Assembly: GCA_964567745.1 (NCBI GenBank)
Contig: CAZMNY010000002.1
Location: 186,001 to 250,000, forward strand
DNA length: 64,000 bases
Reading direction: 5' to 3'
Origin: CAZMNY01 sp964567745
GTDB lineage: Bacteria; Planctomycetota; Planctomycetia; Pirellulales; Pirellulaceae
This document shows, in pieces, positions 45,413 to 55,424 of this stretch. The translations under genes were made by a program, and so were the position numbers. Every line of letters begins with the position of its first letter. The stretch's first letter is position 1. The notes beneath the pieces were generated by a model. It was given only the letters and a program-made list of their open reading frames with translations, was not told where the DNA came from and did not search any database.

Positions 45413-47524
45413 CTACGATTGGGGCCGATCGGGTTCGCTTGGCTGAGCCTCGTCGTCGCTGCCAACAGCGCTTGGCATGTCGGACGAGGCGGCGTCAACA
45501 GCCGGTTCAGCGTCGTCACTTCCATCGCCGTTGCCGCCGTTTCCGTTTGCATCCGCCGCATTCTGATTGGTTTCCGTGTCGCCCTCGGATTCCGCCCTCT
45601 CCGCCTCTTTCAGATCGTGACAGGAGGGGCCAATCAATTCGCGGATGTCGTCCTCGCCCAACTCTTCTCGAGCCAGCAATTCTTGAGCAAGCAATTCCAG
45701 TGTGTCTCGATGGTCGCGAAGCAAATGGGATGCACGATCCGACTGTTCGCCGAGTATCCTGGCAACTTCATTGTCAATCAGTTCGAGCGTGTGTTCGCTG
45801 AACGCCCTCTGCTCGTGTATCTCGCGACCGAGAAACGGATCGTCATCCGAGAGTTTACAGCTGACGGGACCAATCCGCTCGCTCATCCCCCAGGTCGTCA
45901 CCATTCGGCGGACAATCGCGGTCGCTCGCTCGATGTCGTTGGCGGCGCCAGTACACATTTCCTTGTAGACAAGCAACTCAGCAGCTCGGCCAGCCAGAAG
46001 GCAGACGAGTTCATCATTAAGCTCGCTTCGGGACGCGGTCATCCGGCGTTCTTCTGTCGGCAGCAATTGGGTCACGCCCAACGCTCGATCGCGCGGAATC
46101 ACCGTCACTTTGTGGACTCGGTCCGCGCCGGGAAGCAGCCAGGCGGCCAATGCGTGGCCAGCTTCGTGGTAGGCCGTCTTCTCCTTACCCGACTCGCTGA
46201 GCACTTCTTCGCGCTTGGCGCCGATGAGGACCTTTTCTCGAGCGTATTCGAAGTCTTCCATTTCTACGATGGACTTGTCTTGCCGAGCCGCCCAAAGCGC
46301 CGCTTCGTTTACGATGTTGCGCAAATCCGCGCCGGTCAATCCAATCGTGACGCCACCGAGTCGCTCGAGGTCGACGTCGTCGGAAAGCGGAACTTTGCGA
46401 ACGTGGACCTTGAAAATCTCAACTCGGCCCTTTTGGGTTGGGCGACCGACGGAAATGTGACGGTCGAAACGCCCGGGCCGTAAGAGTGCTGGGTCCAACA
46501 CGTCGGGTCGATTCGTCGCGCCCATCACGATGACCGAATCGGTCTGATCAAACCCGTCCATCTCCGAGAGAATCTGGTTGAGCGTCTGTTCGCGTTCGTC
46601 ATGTCCGCCGCCAAGTCCGGCGCCTCGCTGGCGCCCCACCGCGTCGATCTCATCGACAAAGATAATTGCCGGCGCGTGCTCCTTGGCCGTCTTAAACAAA
46701 TCTCGAACGCGACTGGCGCCAACGCCGACGAACATTTGAATGAACTCACTACCATTGACGGAATAGAACGGCACATCGGCCTCTCCCGCAACGGCCCTTG
46801 CCAGCAGTGTTTTTCCCGTGCCAGGAGGTCCGTTTAACAAAACGCCCTGAGGCACGCGGCCGCCGAGTCGCTGAAATTTTTCTGGGTTCTTCAGATACTC
46901 GACGATTTCCTGCAAGTCGGCTTTAACCGACTCGATCCCGGCAACTTCCTTGAACGTGATCGCTTCCTGAGACGCCTCATAACGCTTTGCCGGGCTCTTG
47001 CTGAACGACGAGAGGAAGCCCCCGCCCATCAGCTGATTCTGCGAGCGGCGATAAAACATCCAGAAGAACAGCAGAAGTCCGACGGGCACCAAGAGCAGGA
47101 ACATCGCCAGCATCAGTGGCGAACTCGCATCCTTCACCTCGACCTGAACATCGTGACCTCGCAACAACGCGTGTAGTTTCGATCGCTCTTCGCCCGACCT
47201 GGATAGACTCACGCGGAAGGTCTTGCCGAGCAACTTCTCGCCGCCCGGAACGACTTCCCCTTTATCATTGAAAGTCGGCGGACTTTTCGGCGGCTTGTTG
47301 AAGACGCCTTCGCCGAGGTTGCCGACGATCGTGAGTTTTACAACGTTGCCGGCGCGAACTTGCTCTTCGAAAAAGTTGAGCGGCAATTGAGCCGGTCGGC
47401 GCAAGGCAATCATCAACACTACGGCAGCAATTAACCCTAGCGTCACCACGATCAACATCCGATTCGGGCCGCGACGGATCGCACCCTGTTCGCGACGTTG
47501 GTCGTCGTCGTTCTTGTTCTCCAT
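45413..47524 (-). CDS. ftsH: ATP-dependent membrane zinc metalloprotease FtsH
   Basis: FtsH degrades membrane and short-lived cytosolic proteins. The protein has 703 aa. Two membrane segments (MLIVVTLGLIAAVVLMIAL and LAMFLLLVPVGLLLFFWMFY) flank a periplasmic domain. The AAA module follows, with Walker A GPPGTGKTLLARA near 231, IIFVDEIDAVGRQRG and the SRH ATNRPDVLDPALLRPGRFDR. The protease site is HEAGHALAAWLLPG near 451. The C-terminal 60 residues are acidic and Asn/Gly-rich (NAADANGNGGNGDGSDD), a low-complexity tail not seen in E. coli. ATG 47524 with AAAGG upstream is preferred to the longer frame from 47542. Confidence 0.96.
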   Translation of the reverse strand: MENKNDDDQRREQGAIRRGPNRMLIVVTLGLIAAVVLMIALRRPAQLPLNFFEEQVRAGNVVKLTIVGNLGEGVFNKPPKSPPTFNDKGEVVPGGEKLLGKTFRVSLSRSGEERSKLHALLRGHDVQVEVKDASSPLMLAMFLLLVPVGLLLFFWMFYRRSQNQLMGGGFLSSFSKSPAKRYEASQEAITFKEVAGIESVKADLQEIVEYLKNPEKFQRLGGRVPQGVLLNGPPGTGKTLLARAVAGEADVPFYSVNGSEFIQMFVGVGASRVRDLFKTAKEHAPAIIFVDEIDAVGRQRGAGLGGGHDEREQTLNQILSEMDGFDQTDSVIVMGATNRPDVLDPALLRPGRFDRHISVGRPTQKGRVEIFKVHVRKVPLSDDVDLERLGGVTIGLTGADLRNIVNEAALWAARQDKSIVEMEDFEYAREKVLIGAKREEVLSESGKEKTAYHEAGHALAAWLLPGADRVHKVTVIPRDRALGVTQLLPTEERRMTASRSELNDELVCLLAGRAAELLVYKEMCTGAANDIERATAIVRRMVTTWGMSERIGPVSCKLSDDDPFLGREIHEQRAFSEHTLELIDNEVARILGEQSDRASHLLRDHRDTLELLAQELLAREELGEDDIRELIGPSCHDLKEAERAESEGDTETNQNAADANGNGGNGDGSDDAEPAVDAASSDMPSAVGSDDEAQPSEPDRPQS

Positions 47525-47969
47525 CACAGCCTTTCGTCCCAATTGACGCTGAGTATTCGTGGGCTCCGCGGACGTCCGCCTCCTGTCGCGGCGCCGGAAT
47601 CATCTTTATTTCAATCCATTCGGCCATCGGACCCAATCCATGCCAGTCGCAGTTAGCCCGGCAATAATAGGCCAGGCAGCGGTTTGGCAAATCGGCAAGG
47701 TCCAAATCAGCGGATTGCGTGTCGTTAAGCAGTGAAATCCAACACCGAGGAAACGGGGGGTAGGTCGGACGAGATTTGGCCGGTTACCGCCGCAGCGGCT
47801 CCGCCCAACCTCACGGCGGTCGGTTCACGGTGAAATTGTAGGTCGCGGGTTCGCTTTAACCACTCCCCTTAGCAGTCCGTCGGCCGGATTCCACGCATTC
47901 TATCGGATTCGCATGGCCTTTGCGATGCGTTACCGGCAGATGCCGTTCCCGCTCACCGCCCAATACGAC
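47525..47969. other. Intergenic region between recQ and ftsH
   Basis: This 445 bp region has no credible coding frame. I checked for RNase P RNA, SRP RNA and tmRNA motifs by eye and found none. A 7-bp inverted repeat ACCGCCG/CGGCGGT (near 47790-47825) could form a stem. The ftsH promoter should lie here. Confidence 0.4.
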
Positions 47970-50798
47970 CTACGGCTGATCGTCGCGCCAACCGCTGTCC
48001 TCCACCTGCGATAAGTGTTCCTCGATCTGTTCCAACGACATGCCTCGAATTCGACAGCACTCCTCCAAGCTGAAACCTGCTGTCGCCAGTCGCCACGTCC
48101 AATAGGCGTCTTCCCCCTCCGGCTCAACGTCATCTGCTTGGTCTTTCGCCAGATCGCTTTCTGCGTGATCGACTTCCGTCAGATCGCCGCTTGGCGAATC
48201 GTCGAATTCCGCCTCCCCTGATTTGGCCGAGGAATCGAACGGCTCGCTAATCGCCGATTCAAACACCCACAGTTCTTCATCGCTTTCGGCGACCATTCTG
48301 GACTCTTTCGCAGCGTCAACGGACTCGGTGCCCGATTCGATGCTGTGATCGCGAGTGGCCTGCAGACCGTCTCGACTTTGCTCGGGCACCGTTTCCGGTT
48401 CGAGGTCGACCGATTCGGGCGCGACCGGAGCATCCGCGGCAGGAGCGGATTTGCCATCCACCAGATTCAAAATGGCTTCTCCCCAGTTGGCAAGACACTG
48501 AGGACCGACGCCCTTAATTTTGCCGAGTGCATCTGGCGAGTCTGGCTTGACGGTTGCGATTCGATCAACGGTCGCGTTGTGGAGCACGGTGTAGGGCGGA
48601 TACCCGAGCGACTCGGCCGTACTATTTCGCCATTGGATCAGTGCGGCGCGGAGCGCTCGATCCGGGTTGGCGACCGTGTCGGGCGGCGCTTCAACTTCGG
48701 CACCCAGTTTGGCTGCGAGATCGGGTCGCGCCCATATTGGTCCCTGCGGGGTCGATACGCCCAACATGACGTCTCGTCCAAGAGCCGTCAGGTTCATGAC
48801 AGGGCGAAAACGGTCGACTTCATTCTGCTCGATCAAGTCGCTGCTGATGAGTTCGTCGATTAGGGCGGCGACATCTCTTTGAGTGAAATCCGCAAGCAAA
48901 CCGAAAGTACTCAACTTGTCCAAACCAAACTTGCTGAGTTTCGACGACTTCGAACCGCAAAGCATTTGAGCGATCACGGTCTTGCCAAATCGCTCCTTGG
49001 CCCGCGCGACACCGCTGAGGATCTTCCGCGACACCTCAACTGTTCTCGGCGATTGTGCGCACTGGACGCGAGCTGGAGCCGAGGCGAGCCCGGTGCTGCT
49101 GCATTGATCGCAGACCCCGCATTTGGCTCGCTGCTTATCGCCAAAGTAGTCGAGGATGAAACCCTGACGGCAATTGCCTGTGTATGCATACGCGACGACC
49201 TGATCCAGCTTGTCCAACTCCGCTCGTTTTCGAACCGTCAATTCCTCGAAGTCGATCTCCAGTTCCGAAAACGGCCGGTTGCGATCGACAACATGCAGGG
49301 CCCGGCCGCGAAACGGACGAACGTAATCGAACTGAGGCAACTTGAGCAGTTCACGGAGCGCTCGATTGAGCGACTCTCTCTCCAGGTCCGTTTGACTCTG
49401 CAAATACTCGAGCCGAATAGCGACTTGCTCGAATCGTTGTTCTCCCACAATCCTCTCGACGGCGCGAATCACTTTGCGTTGCACAGTCGCCTCGCGGGGC
49501 AACAGCTCGGCAAGCGTCGTCTGATCACCGTTGATCCAAAACAAGCCGTGCTTTTCATTGGAGTCGAGACGCCGAACGGCGCTTGCGGTGCGGTCGAGGA
49601 TTCGAATCGCGGCGCCCACGCCTTCGGCGCCCGTCTTCAGCTGCATCTGATCGCGAATCTCTTGTTGAGTGAGTTCGATCGGATCACTCGTTTGTCGACG
49701 CAGAAAATCGTACACCTTGGCGACAGTCGCTTGGTCGGGGTAATTGCTCTCAATGAAGAACTCTTGAATCATGCGATCCGCATAGCTGAACAACAACACG
49801 CATCGCGACGCGTCGCCATCGCGCCCCGCTCGTCCCGCCTCTTGATAGTAAGCCTCCAAACTGCCAGGCATGTTATAGTGCGCGACAAGCCGCAAATCGG
49901 ATTTGTCGACTCCCATACCAAACGCATTGGTGGCGACAATCACTTCGACGTCACTCCCCATGAAGGCTTCCTGCATCTGTTGACGTTGGTCAGGGGCAAG
50001 GCCGGCGTGATAGACGCCGGCGGCAAGTTGAAGCTCTTCCCGAATCAACTCGCTGAGCTCCTCGCATTTCTTTCGCGTGGCGGCATAGACAATCGCCGGG
50101 CCGCTGGCCTCACGCAACAATCGCAATACCGCTGCATCCTTTTCACGATGAGCGCCAACGAGCTCGACCTCAAAACGGAGATTGGGGCGAGCGAAACCGG
50201 TAACGAAAACTTCCGGCGATTCGACCCGCAATTGCTTGATGACGTCCGCTCGTACTTTGGGCGTCGCCGTCGCCGTCAACGCGATCGTTTGCGGCGAGCC
50301 GATGCGTTCGCGAAAATCTCCCAGCCTCGCATAGTCCGGTCGAAAATCGTGGCCCCACTCGCTGATACAATGCGCTTCGTCGACAGCCAGCAATGCCAGA
50401 TTCGACTTCTGCACCGCGTTGACAAACGACGCCTGGCGCAAACGTTCTGGAGCGATGTAGACGAGGTCGTATTCGCCCGCCTCCATTTGAGCCATGCGAC
50501 TTCGCTGCTCGGATGGATTGATCGTGCTATTGATGCACGTCGCGGACAATCCCAATTCGACCAGCGAGTCGACTTGGTCTTTCATGAGGGCAATCAGCGG
50601 CGAAACGACTAACGTCAACCCTTCTCGAACGACAGCGGGCAGCTGATAACAGAGACTCTTACCGCCGCCGGTCGGCATGATGCAAAGACAATCGCGACCG
50701 GTGAGCACCGCTTTGACGACATCATCTTGACCGGGGCGAAACTCCGTCAGGCCAAACCGACCCAGGTGCTCATACGCGGAATCCAAAACGGCAGTCAT
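47970..50798 (-). CDS. recQ: ATP-dependent DNA helicase RecQ with an acidic C-terminal extension
   Basis: RecQ unwinds DNA in recombination and fork repair. The protein has 942 aa. The helicase core carries Walker A MPTGGGKSLCYQLP near residue 40, the DEAH box VDEAHCISEWGHDFRPDY and QEAGRAGRDG. The RQC zinc site ends CGVCDQC (near 558). An HRDC domain spans about 705-775 (LGYPPYTVLHNATVDRIA, IKGVGPQCLANWGEAIL). After it come about 110 acidic residues and a final helix-turn-helix-like DAYWTWRLATAGFSLEECCRIRGMSLEQIEEHL. ATG 50798 (MTAVLDSAYEHLGRFGL) has AAGG upstream; the long 5' extension is not protein-like. It is divergent from the Nudix gene. Confidence 0.94.
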   Translation of the reverse strand: MTAVLDSAYEHLGRFGLTEFRPGQDDVVKAVLTGRDCLCIMPTGGGKSLCYQLPAVVREGLTLVVSPLIALMKDQVDSLVELGLSATCINSTINPSEQRSRMAQMEAGEYDLVYIAPERLRQASFVNAVQKSNLALLAVDEAHCISEWGHDFRPDYARLGDFRERIGSPQTIALTATATPKVRADVIKQLRVESPEVFVTGFARPNLRFEVELVGAHREKDAAVLRLLREASGPAIVYAATRKKCEELSELIREELQLAAGVYHAGLAPDQRQQMQEAFMGSDVEVIVATNAFGMGVDKSDLRLVAHYNMPGSLEAYYQEAGRAGRDGDASRCVLLFSYADRMIQEFFIESNYPDQATVAKVYDFLRRQTSDPIELTQQEIRDQMQLKTGAEGVGAAIRILDRTASAVRRLDSNEKHGLFWINGDQTTLAELLPREATVQRKVIRAVERIVGEQRFEQVAIRLEYLQSQTDLERESLNRALRELLKLPQFDYVRPFRGRALHVVDRNRPFSELEIDFEELTVRKRAELDKLDQVVAYAYTGNCRQGFILDYFGDKQRAKCGVCDQCSSTGLASAPARVQCAQSPRTVEVSRKILSGVARAKERFGKTVIAQMLCGSKSSKLSKFGLDKLSTFGLLADFTQRDVAALIDELISSDLIEQNEVDRFRPVMNLTALGRDVMLGVSTPQGPIWARPDLAAKLGAEVEAPPDTVANPDRALRAALIQWRNSTAESLGYPPYTVLHNATVDRIATVKPDSPDALGKIKGVGPQCLANWGEAILNLVDGKSAPAADAPVAPESVDLEPETVPEQSRDGLQATRDHSIESGTESVDAAKESRMVAESDEELWVFESAISEPFDSSAKSGEAEFDDSPSGDLTEVDHAESDLAKDQADDVEPEGEDAYWTWRLATAGFSLEECCRIRGMSLEQIEEHLSQVEDSGWRDDQP

Positions 50799-51039
50799 CC
50801 ATTTAACGCCTTTTTTACGCGATCGTCCCGGCCGAATCCTTAACCGTTTCGCCCTAATTTCGACGCCGACCAGATCTCTGGCGAATGGCGGAAGCGACGG
50901 GCAGTTCTCACAACGATTTCGCGGCGGCTTGCACCGTTGAGGGTCAACGGGAATTATAGACGGGCTCGCACCGACTTCCAACCGCCTCGACGACGCGCTC
51001 AGGGCGCGAATCGCACCTTCATCGCCCAATACTGACCAA

Positions 51040-51486
51040 ATGTCGCACTCGACTGACAAACCGTCGTCATCCCCTACTCGACAGGGTGTGGTCGCGGTCT
51101 GCTGGCAAAGGGGCAAGTTCCTTGTCATCCGCCGATCCGAATTTGTCGAGGCGCCAGGTGCGTTTTGCTTTCCCGGGGGCGGCATTGAGAAGGGAGAATC
51201 CGAAGAGACCGCCTTGCGGCGAGAAATGCGAGAAGAGCTCGATTGCGAAGTAACGCCCACAAAGCGAATCTGGCGAAGCGTTACGGACTGGAACGTCGAG
51301 CTCGCTTGGTGGCAACTGAGCTTGCCAACCGATATCGTCCTGAAGCCCAACCCGCGTGAGGTTGCCGAAGTGGTTTGGTTGAGCGAAAAAGAAATGCGCG
51401 ACTCACCGAAACTGCTTAGCAGCAATCTCGCATTCTTGGACGCGATGCGCGCCGGCCTATTTAGTCTGGCGCACTGGTCGAGCTGA
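51040..51486 (+). CDS. NUDIX hydrolase
   Basis: The Nudix box GGGIEKGESEETALRREMREEL is complete in this 148-aa protein, so it should hydrolyse a nucleoside diphosphate linked to another moiety with magnesium. Preceding strands (GVVAVCWQRGKFLVIRR) and a C-terminal WLSEKEM helix complete the fold. The substrate is not evident; the family covers oxidised nucleotides, sugar nucleotides and dinucleoside polyphosphates. ATG 51040 lies in a 240-bp region divergent from recQ. A role in nucleotide clean-up alongside repair would fit the neighbour but is only inference. Confidence 0.86.
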   Translation: MSHSTDKPSSSPTRQGVVAVCWQRGKFLVIRRSEFVEAPGAFCFPGGGIEKGESEETALRREMREELDCEVTPTKRIWRSVTDWNVELAWWQLSLPTDIVLKPNPREVAEVVWLSEKEMRDSPKLLSSNLAFLDAMRAGLFSLAHWSS

Positions 51487-51531
51487 GTCGCCAGGTTCGA
51501 CGACGCTTACGGCAGGCGGCTCGTCGTTGCG

Positions 51532-52866
51532 TTAGTCATCCGACCGTTTATTGGCCTTAGGACTTGCCTCGCGGTTGAACGCCTTCGGATCAAAGGGGTC
51601 CGCTGACGTGCTGGTCGGCGTAGATGTGCCATTCGGCGAGGCGGTCCCGCTTGGCGGGGAAGGCTCGTTCGACTGCGACAAACTCGCACGGCGAACCGAG
51701 TCCTTGGCGCCGGCCCGCGAATCTCTTGGCGTCGTGAAACCGGCTGGTCGAAAGGTGGATGAGCCAGATTGTTTGGCGCGATTCGAGTCGGCCTGCTGCG
51801 CGCTTGTCCCATTTGCCGGTTCGCGGTCGGCCAACATGCGTGCGATTGGATCGTGGTTTACCGGAACACGAGAGACCTGGCGAGCCCAAGCGACGAGTCG
51901 CCCGAGCTGTTCGATCTCACTCTCGCCAAAGAAGGGCTTTTTTCGCCCGGCGTGAGGCGACGTGGCGGCTCGAATCCAAGCGGTGTCGGCCAGGGGTCCC
52001 GCGCGAACGTGCTTGATGGTGGAGTGGAGATTACGCTGGGTGTAGCGATGCGAAAACGCGCCTTCGATGCTAGGGCGAATCAGTCGATAAGGCGAATCGG
52101 CAAGGACGCCATGACAGGCGGTCGCGCCGCAGCGGTTGACCAACATAGGCTGAATCACGTGGGTAAATTCCTCGACTGCGCCAGTTGGCAATTGCTTGAC
52201 CAATCGGTTTAGCTCCGCTGGCGTTGCTGCGCGAGCCCCGCCAGCCTTGTTGATATCGACGGCAAAGGACACGGCTTTGCCCGGCAGAGCTCGCGAGGCT
52301 CCGGACGCCGCTGGAGTCGGCCGCAGTTGCTGGGCGATGCGACGTTGTAGATAGTCGATTTTTGGGTTGTCGGGTGTTTGAAATCGGAGCACTGCGAGTT
52401 GCTCCGCCGCCTCCCGCACCATCTCATACTGAAGACACCATTGAATCAGTCTGAGCCGGCCATTGTTATCGCGATCTTTGAGCCGTCCCGCCTGGTGCTG
52501 ATAGGCTGTCGTCAGATTCGGGGCAATAAAGTCGACGATCTCGACCGGAATTCGAACCACCGATCGATCGCTTCTCGTCAGTCGAATTCGCTCACCTTCA
52601 CGCAAGGTCATGCCTCGCATCAGGCGTCCGTTTTTAAATACCACGACCTCGCCACGCGCTGGCGATTTTTCGCTCGTCCCCACCGTCGCCGCCGCTGATT
52701 GGGGGGGCGTCGACTCGTATGCCCTTGAGCCGGGCCTAGTTGCTCGATCGGCCGAGGAATCGCCGATTTGTTTGCCTGCATATTGACCGTAGCCGTTCGC
52801 GCAGGTGGCGAAGAGCAAGCCGACAAACGTGCAACTGAAGGCGTGAGACTTGGCGAATATATTCAT
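51532..52866 (-). CDS. Secreted planctomycete protein with a CX4CH heme-like motif
   Basis: The protein has 444 aa. A signal peptide (SHAFSCTFVGLLFATCANGYG) is followed by a domain with GEVVVFKNGRLMRGMTLREG then RIRLTRSDRSVVRIPVEIVDF, a helical region, and VIQPMLVNRCGATACHGVLA. This resembles the heme c segment of planctomycete cytochromes, but with CGATACH (CX4CH) instead of CxxCH. The following YRLIRPSIEGAFSHRYTQRNLHS is also a conserved planctomycete pattern. A Ser/Pro/Thr-rich low-complexity tail ends the protein. Whether heme binds is unknown. It is convergent with the Nudix gene, with 45 bp between. Confidence 0.72.
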   Translation of the reverse strand: MNIFAKSHAFSCTFVGLLFATCANGYGQYAGKQIGDSSADRATRPGSRAYESTPPQSAAATVGTSEKSPARGEVVVFKNGRLMRGMTLREGERIRLTRSDRSVVRIPVEIVDFIAPNLTTAYQHQAGRLKDRDNNGRLRLIQWCLQYEMVREAAEQLAVLRFQTPDNPKIDYLQRRIAQQLRPTPAASGASRALPGKAVSFAVDINKAGGARAATPAELNRLVKQLPTGAVEEFTHVIQPMLVNRCGATACHGVLADSPYRLIRPSIEGAFSHRYTQRNLHSTIKHVRAGPLADTAWIRAATSPHAGRKKPFFGESEIEQLGRLVAWARQVSRVPVNHDPIARMLADREPANGTSAQQADSNRAKQSGSSTFRPAGFTTPRDSRAGAKDSVRRASLSQSNEPSPPSGTASPNGTSTPTSTSADPFDPKAFNREASPKANKRSDD

Positions 52867-53290
52867 AGTGGCGGGACATTACTCGGCTTTGCCGTTCGCG
52901 GTCAACACGAATGTTGGATGGGACGCTTGGCGGCGTTTCAGTCCGTGAAACGACGAACCTATGTCCTCGCCATTGCCGTCGCGAAGGTTCCCTGGCGGCG
53001 ATTTCGCGCCTTTGCTGCGGTTTATGTCAGTTGTGTCGGTTTCTGGTCGCTTTCAACGGGCGGATGACGGCGAATCAACGACCGGTGTGCCTAGTGGATA
53101 AAAAATGAGGCTACTATACTGGTCCCAATGGCACGACGGCCAAATGGTACGACTGAGCGGCTGGAACGGGCCTCGCGAAGAATGGTTCGAACCAAATCGT
53201 AGCGGCTCGCGTAGATGCGGGGAGACCTATCCGGCCTGAGCCGCGTAAGTCACTGGCACGAATAGAATTGAGTCCGGAAGGTTAATTCGC
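52867..53290. other. Divergent intergenic region before the ABC-2 permease
   Basis: No gene-like frame is visible in these 424 bp. A TATACT hexamer at 53116-53121 could be a -10 element, but no good -35 precedes it at the right distance. The permease start has GGAAGG nine bases upstream (53276-53281). Confidence 0.45.
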
Positions 53291-54844
53291 ATGGGCGCTC
53301 CGATTTTCGCTTCAATCGCACCGGCTTTTGTGGCCACCTGGTTGACGCCCGTCTGGATTCTCAGCTTAGGCGTGCTGGGCGGCATGATCGCAGTGGGGGT
53401 GCTAGGTCTTCTCGTGCGATTACTCGGCCCGATGTGCGGCCCGTTGGGCAGGCGAGCTGCATCGGAACTGACGACGATGGTCAGCGAGGGGTTTCTTTAT
53501 CCTGTCACTGTGATCGCTGCCGTATTCTGTCTTTTCGCCTTCTTAGGCTATTTCATCGCCCAGCGCCCCGATGCGATCCTTCAGTCGATAACTCGAATTC
53601 ACGCGGCTGACGAAGTTTCACTGACTCTATCCGCCCCGCCTGCGACTCGGGATGAATCGGGCGAAATCGTCGTCGAAGAAGAAACCATTCTCTCGTTCCC
53701 GGCGATCCGCAGCAACGAGATTATGGTTGTCAGCGTGGCAAGCGACCAGCGCGTAACGATTTCGCCTCAGTCGCAAGACGTCCCGGGCCGGCGCATTTTT
53801 GAGGTTTTGCCGGACACAACGGATGGCTGGACCCGCGTCGCTCAGACCGAGCCGCCTTGGCCGCCAGGCGAGTGGGAGTCAGTTCATGTGTTGAACTTCT
53901 CAAAATCGACGGCCAACATCAACTTAATCGTGATGACGCGTCCCATCGTGCCGGAAGTCTATTCGGCACCCATCATGGCCGCCTTCGTTTTCGCTATTTA
54001 CTTGCTCTATTTTCTTCACCGAGTTTTGATGCCGCGGTTGGCCGCCGTCGCGTTGGCCACGTTCAAGTCCGAGTTTCATAGCCCGCTATTCTTGTTGCTC
54101 GCCGCCTTGGGAATCTTCGCACTGATACTGTTTGTGGTGATTCCCTATAACACGCTTGGTGAAGACATCAAGATGCTCAAGGACACCGGGCTTACCTTGA
54201 TCTTGATCCTCACCATTATTCAAGCCATCTGGTCGGCGAGTACTTCCGTCTCGGTTGAGATCGAAGGAAAAACCGCGCTGACCGTCTTGTCAAAGCCGAT
54301 TGACCGTCGAACGTTTCTGATCGGGAAGTTCGTCGGCGTCAGCTGGACGGTCATTTTGATGTTTTTGTTGTTGAGCGTCGTGTTCCTTATCGCCATCGCG
54401 TACAAGCCAATTTACGACGCGCGGGAAAGCTCGATGGACCCGCCGACGTGGGAGAACTGCCACATCGAATTGGTTCAGACGGTGCCCGGCCTCGCACTGA
54501 TGCTGATGGAAACGCTGCTGCTTACAGCGTTGAGCATCGCCTTGTCGACGCGATTGCCTTTGGCACCAAACGTGATGATTTGTTTCGCTGTGTACGTGCT
54601 TGGCCACCTGACGCCATTATTGGTGCAATCGTCCTCGGAAGGATTTGAGGTGGTGAGCTTTTTTGCGAGGTTGATGGCGACCGCGGTGCCTGTTCTTGTG
54701 AACTTTAACATCACGCCTGCCATTGCCAGCGGGCGCGACGTGCCCATGATCTATCTGTTTTGGTCGAGCCTATACTGCTTTATCTACACCGTCATCGCGC
54801 TGCTGCTTGCCCTGCTGCTGTTTGAAGATCGCGACCTGGCCTAG
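53291..54844 (+). CDS. ABC-2-type transporter permease
   Basis: The protein has 517 aa and about ten membrane segments. The region SKPIDRRTFLIGKFVGVSWTVILMFLLLSVVFLIAIAYKP is typical of ABC-2 permeases of the NatB/multidrug type. A 130-residue soluble domain between the second and third segments (VSLTLSAPPATRDESGEIVV, then ISPQSQDVPGRRIFEVLPDT) faces the periplasm. No ATPase gene is adjacent in this window, so the partner must be encoded elsewhere. The ATG has GGAAGG nine bases upstream. It converges on the BFN gene with 27 bp between. Confidence 0.82.
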   Translation: MGAPIFASIAPAFVATWLTPVWILSLGVLGGMIAVGVLGLLVRLLGPMCGPLGRRAASELTTMVSEGFLYPVTVIAAVFCLFAFLGYFIAQRPDAILQSITRIHAADEVSLTLSAPPATRDESGEIVVEEETILSFPAIRSNEIMVVSVASDQRVTISPQSQDVPGRRIFEVLPDTTDGWTRVAQTEPPWPPGEWESVHVLNFSKSTANINLIVMTRPIVPEVYSAPIMAAFVFAIYLLYFLHRVLMPRLAAVALATFKSEFHSPLFLLLAALGIFALILFVVIPYNTLGEDIKMLKDTGLTLILILTIIQAIWSASTSVSVEIEGKTALTVLSKPIDRRTFLIGKFVGVSWTVILMFLLLSVVFLIAIAYKPIYDARESSMDPPTWENCHIELVQTVPGLALMLMETLLLTALSIALSTRLPLAPNVMICFAVYVLGHLTPLLVQSSSEGFEVVSFFARLMATAVPVLVNFNITPAIASGRDVPMIYLFWSSLYCFIYTVIALLLALLLFEDRDLA

Positions 54845-54871
54845 CGAGTCGTATGTGCCGTGCCGAGTTGG

Positions 54872-55276
54872 CTAGGACTCCAACACCTCATCGATAACCT
54901 CTTCCTCGACATAGATCGGGAGAGGCGGGTCGCAGGAGACGGCGACGGCGATCGCATCGGATGGGCGCGAGTCGATTTGAACAAGCTCACCATCCCGCCG
55001 AATTCTTAGCTGAGCGAAATAGGTGTGTTCTTTGAGCGCGTTGATAACGACACTATCGAGTTCGCCACCCATGCTTTCGACCACGGCGACAAGCAGGTCA
55101 TGCGTTAGCGGTCGAGAAGCTCGGTGTCCTTTGACCCGTCGATCGATGCTCGTCGCCTCATAGATCCCGATAAAAATGGGAAACTGCCGAGCGCCATCGA
55201 CCTCCTTGAGATAGATGACTTGTTGCTCGTTCAATTCGCTGATGATAATCCGCGACAATTGCATTTGAACCGGCAT
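54872..55276 (-). CDS. Bifunctional nuclease (BFN/DUF151) family protein
   Basis: This is a 134-aa cytoplasmic protein. The family core shows VIYLKEVDGARQFPIFIGIYEA, RPLTHDLLVAVVESMGGELD and DSRPSDAIAVAVSCDPPLPIYV. DUF151 domains have reported RNase and DNase activity in plants and occur in many bacteria. The start ATG 55276 is clear. It lies about 150 bp after lysC on the same strand and could be the last gene of the threonine-pathway transcript, though no pathway link is apparent. A nuclease function here is transferred from the family only. Confidence 0.85.
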   Translation of the reverse strand: MPVQMQLSRIIISELNEQQVIYLKEVDGARQFPIFIGIYEATSIDRRVKGHRASRPLTHDLLVAVVESMGGELDSVVINALKEHTYFAQLRIRRDGELVQIDSRPSDAIAVAVSCDPPLPIYVEEEVIDEVLES

Positions 55277-55424
55277 GACGCATATCCATTGAGTCTTGGA
55301 GAGTCCAAGACGATTATATGGACCGGGAGACGTCGGAAGCTAGGCCCCGCATCACGACACGTCAGCGAAGGCGCCACCACACACGTCCATCACACCCAAA
55401 CGCGACGCGTTAGACGCGTGCAGA

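Noticed and set aside
45392..46483. 363-codon plus-strand frame opposite ftsH
   Set aside because: Shadow frame; FtsH motifs on the other strand are unambiguous.
47525..47969. Structured RNA gene (RNase P, SRP or tmRNA) between ftsH and recQ
   Set aside because: The region is GC-rich with a short inverted repeat, but none of the conserved cores of these RNAs could be found on either strand.
48879..50612. 577-codon plus-strand frame opposite recQ
   Set aside because: Shadow of the RecQ helicase core, with no protein-like composition.
50799..51425. N-terminal extension of the recQ frame
   Set aside because: It overlaps the Nudix gene on the other strand and is not protein-like; ATG 50798 matches the normal RecQ start.
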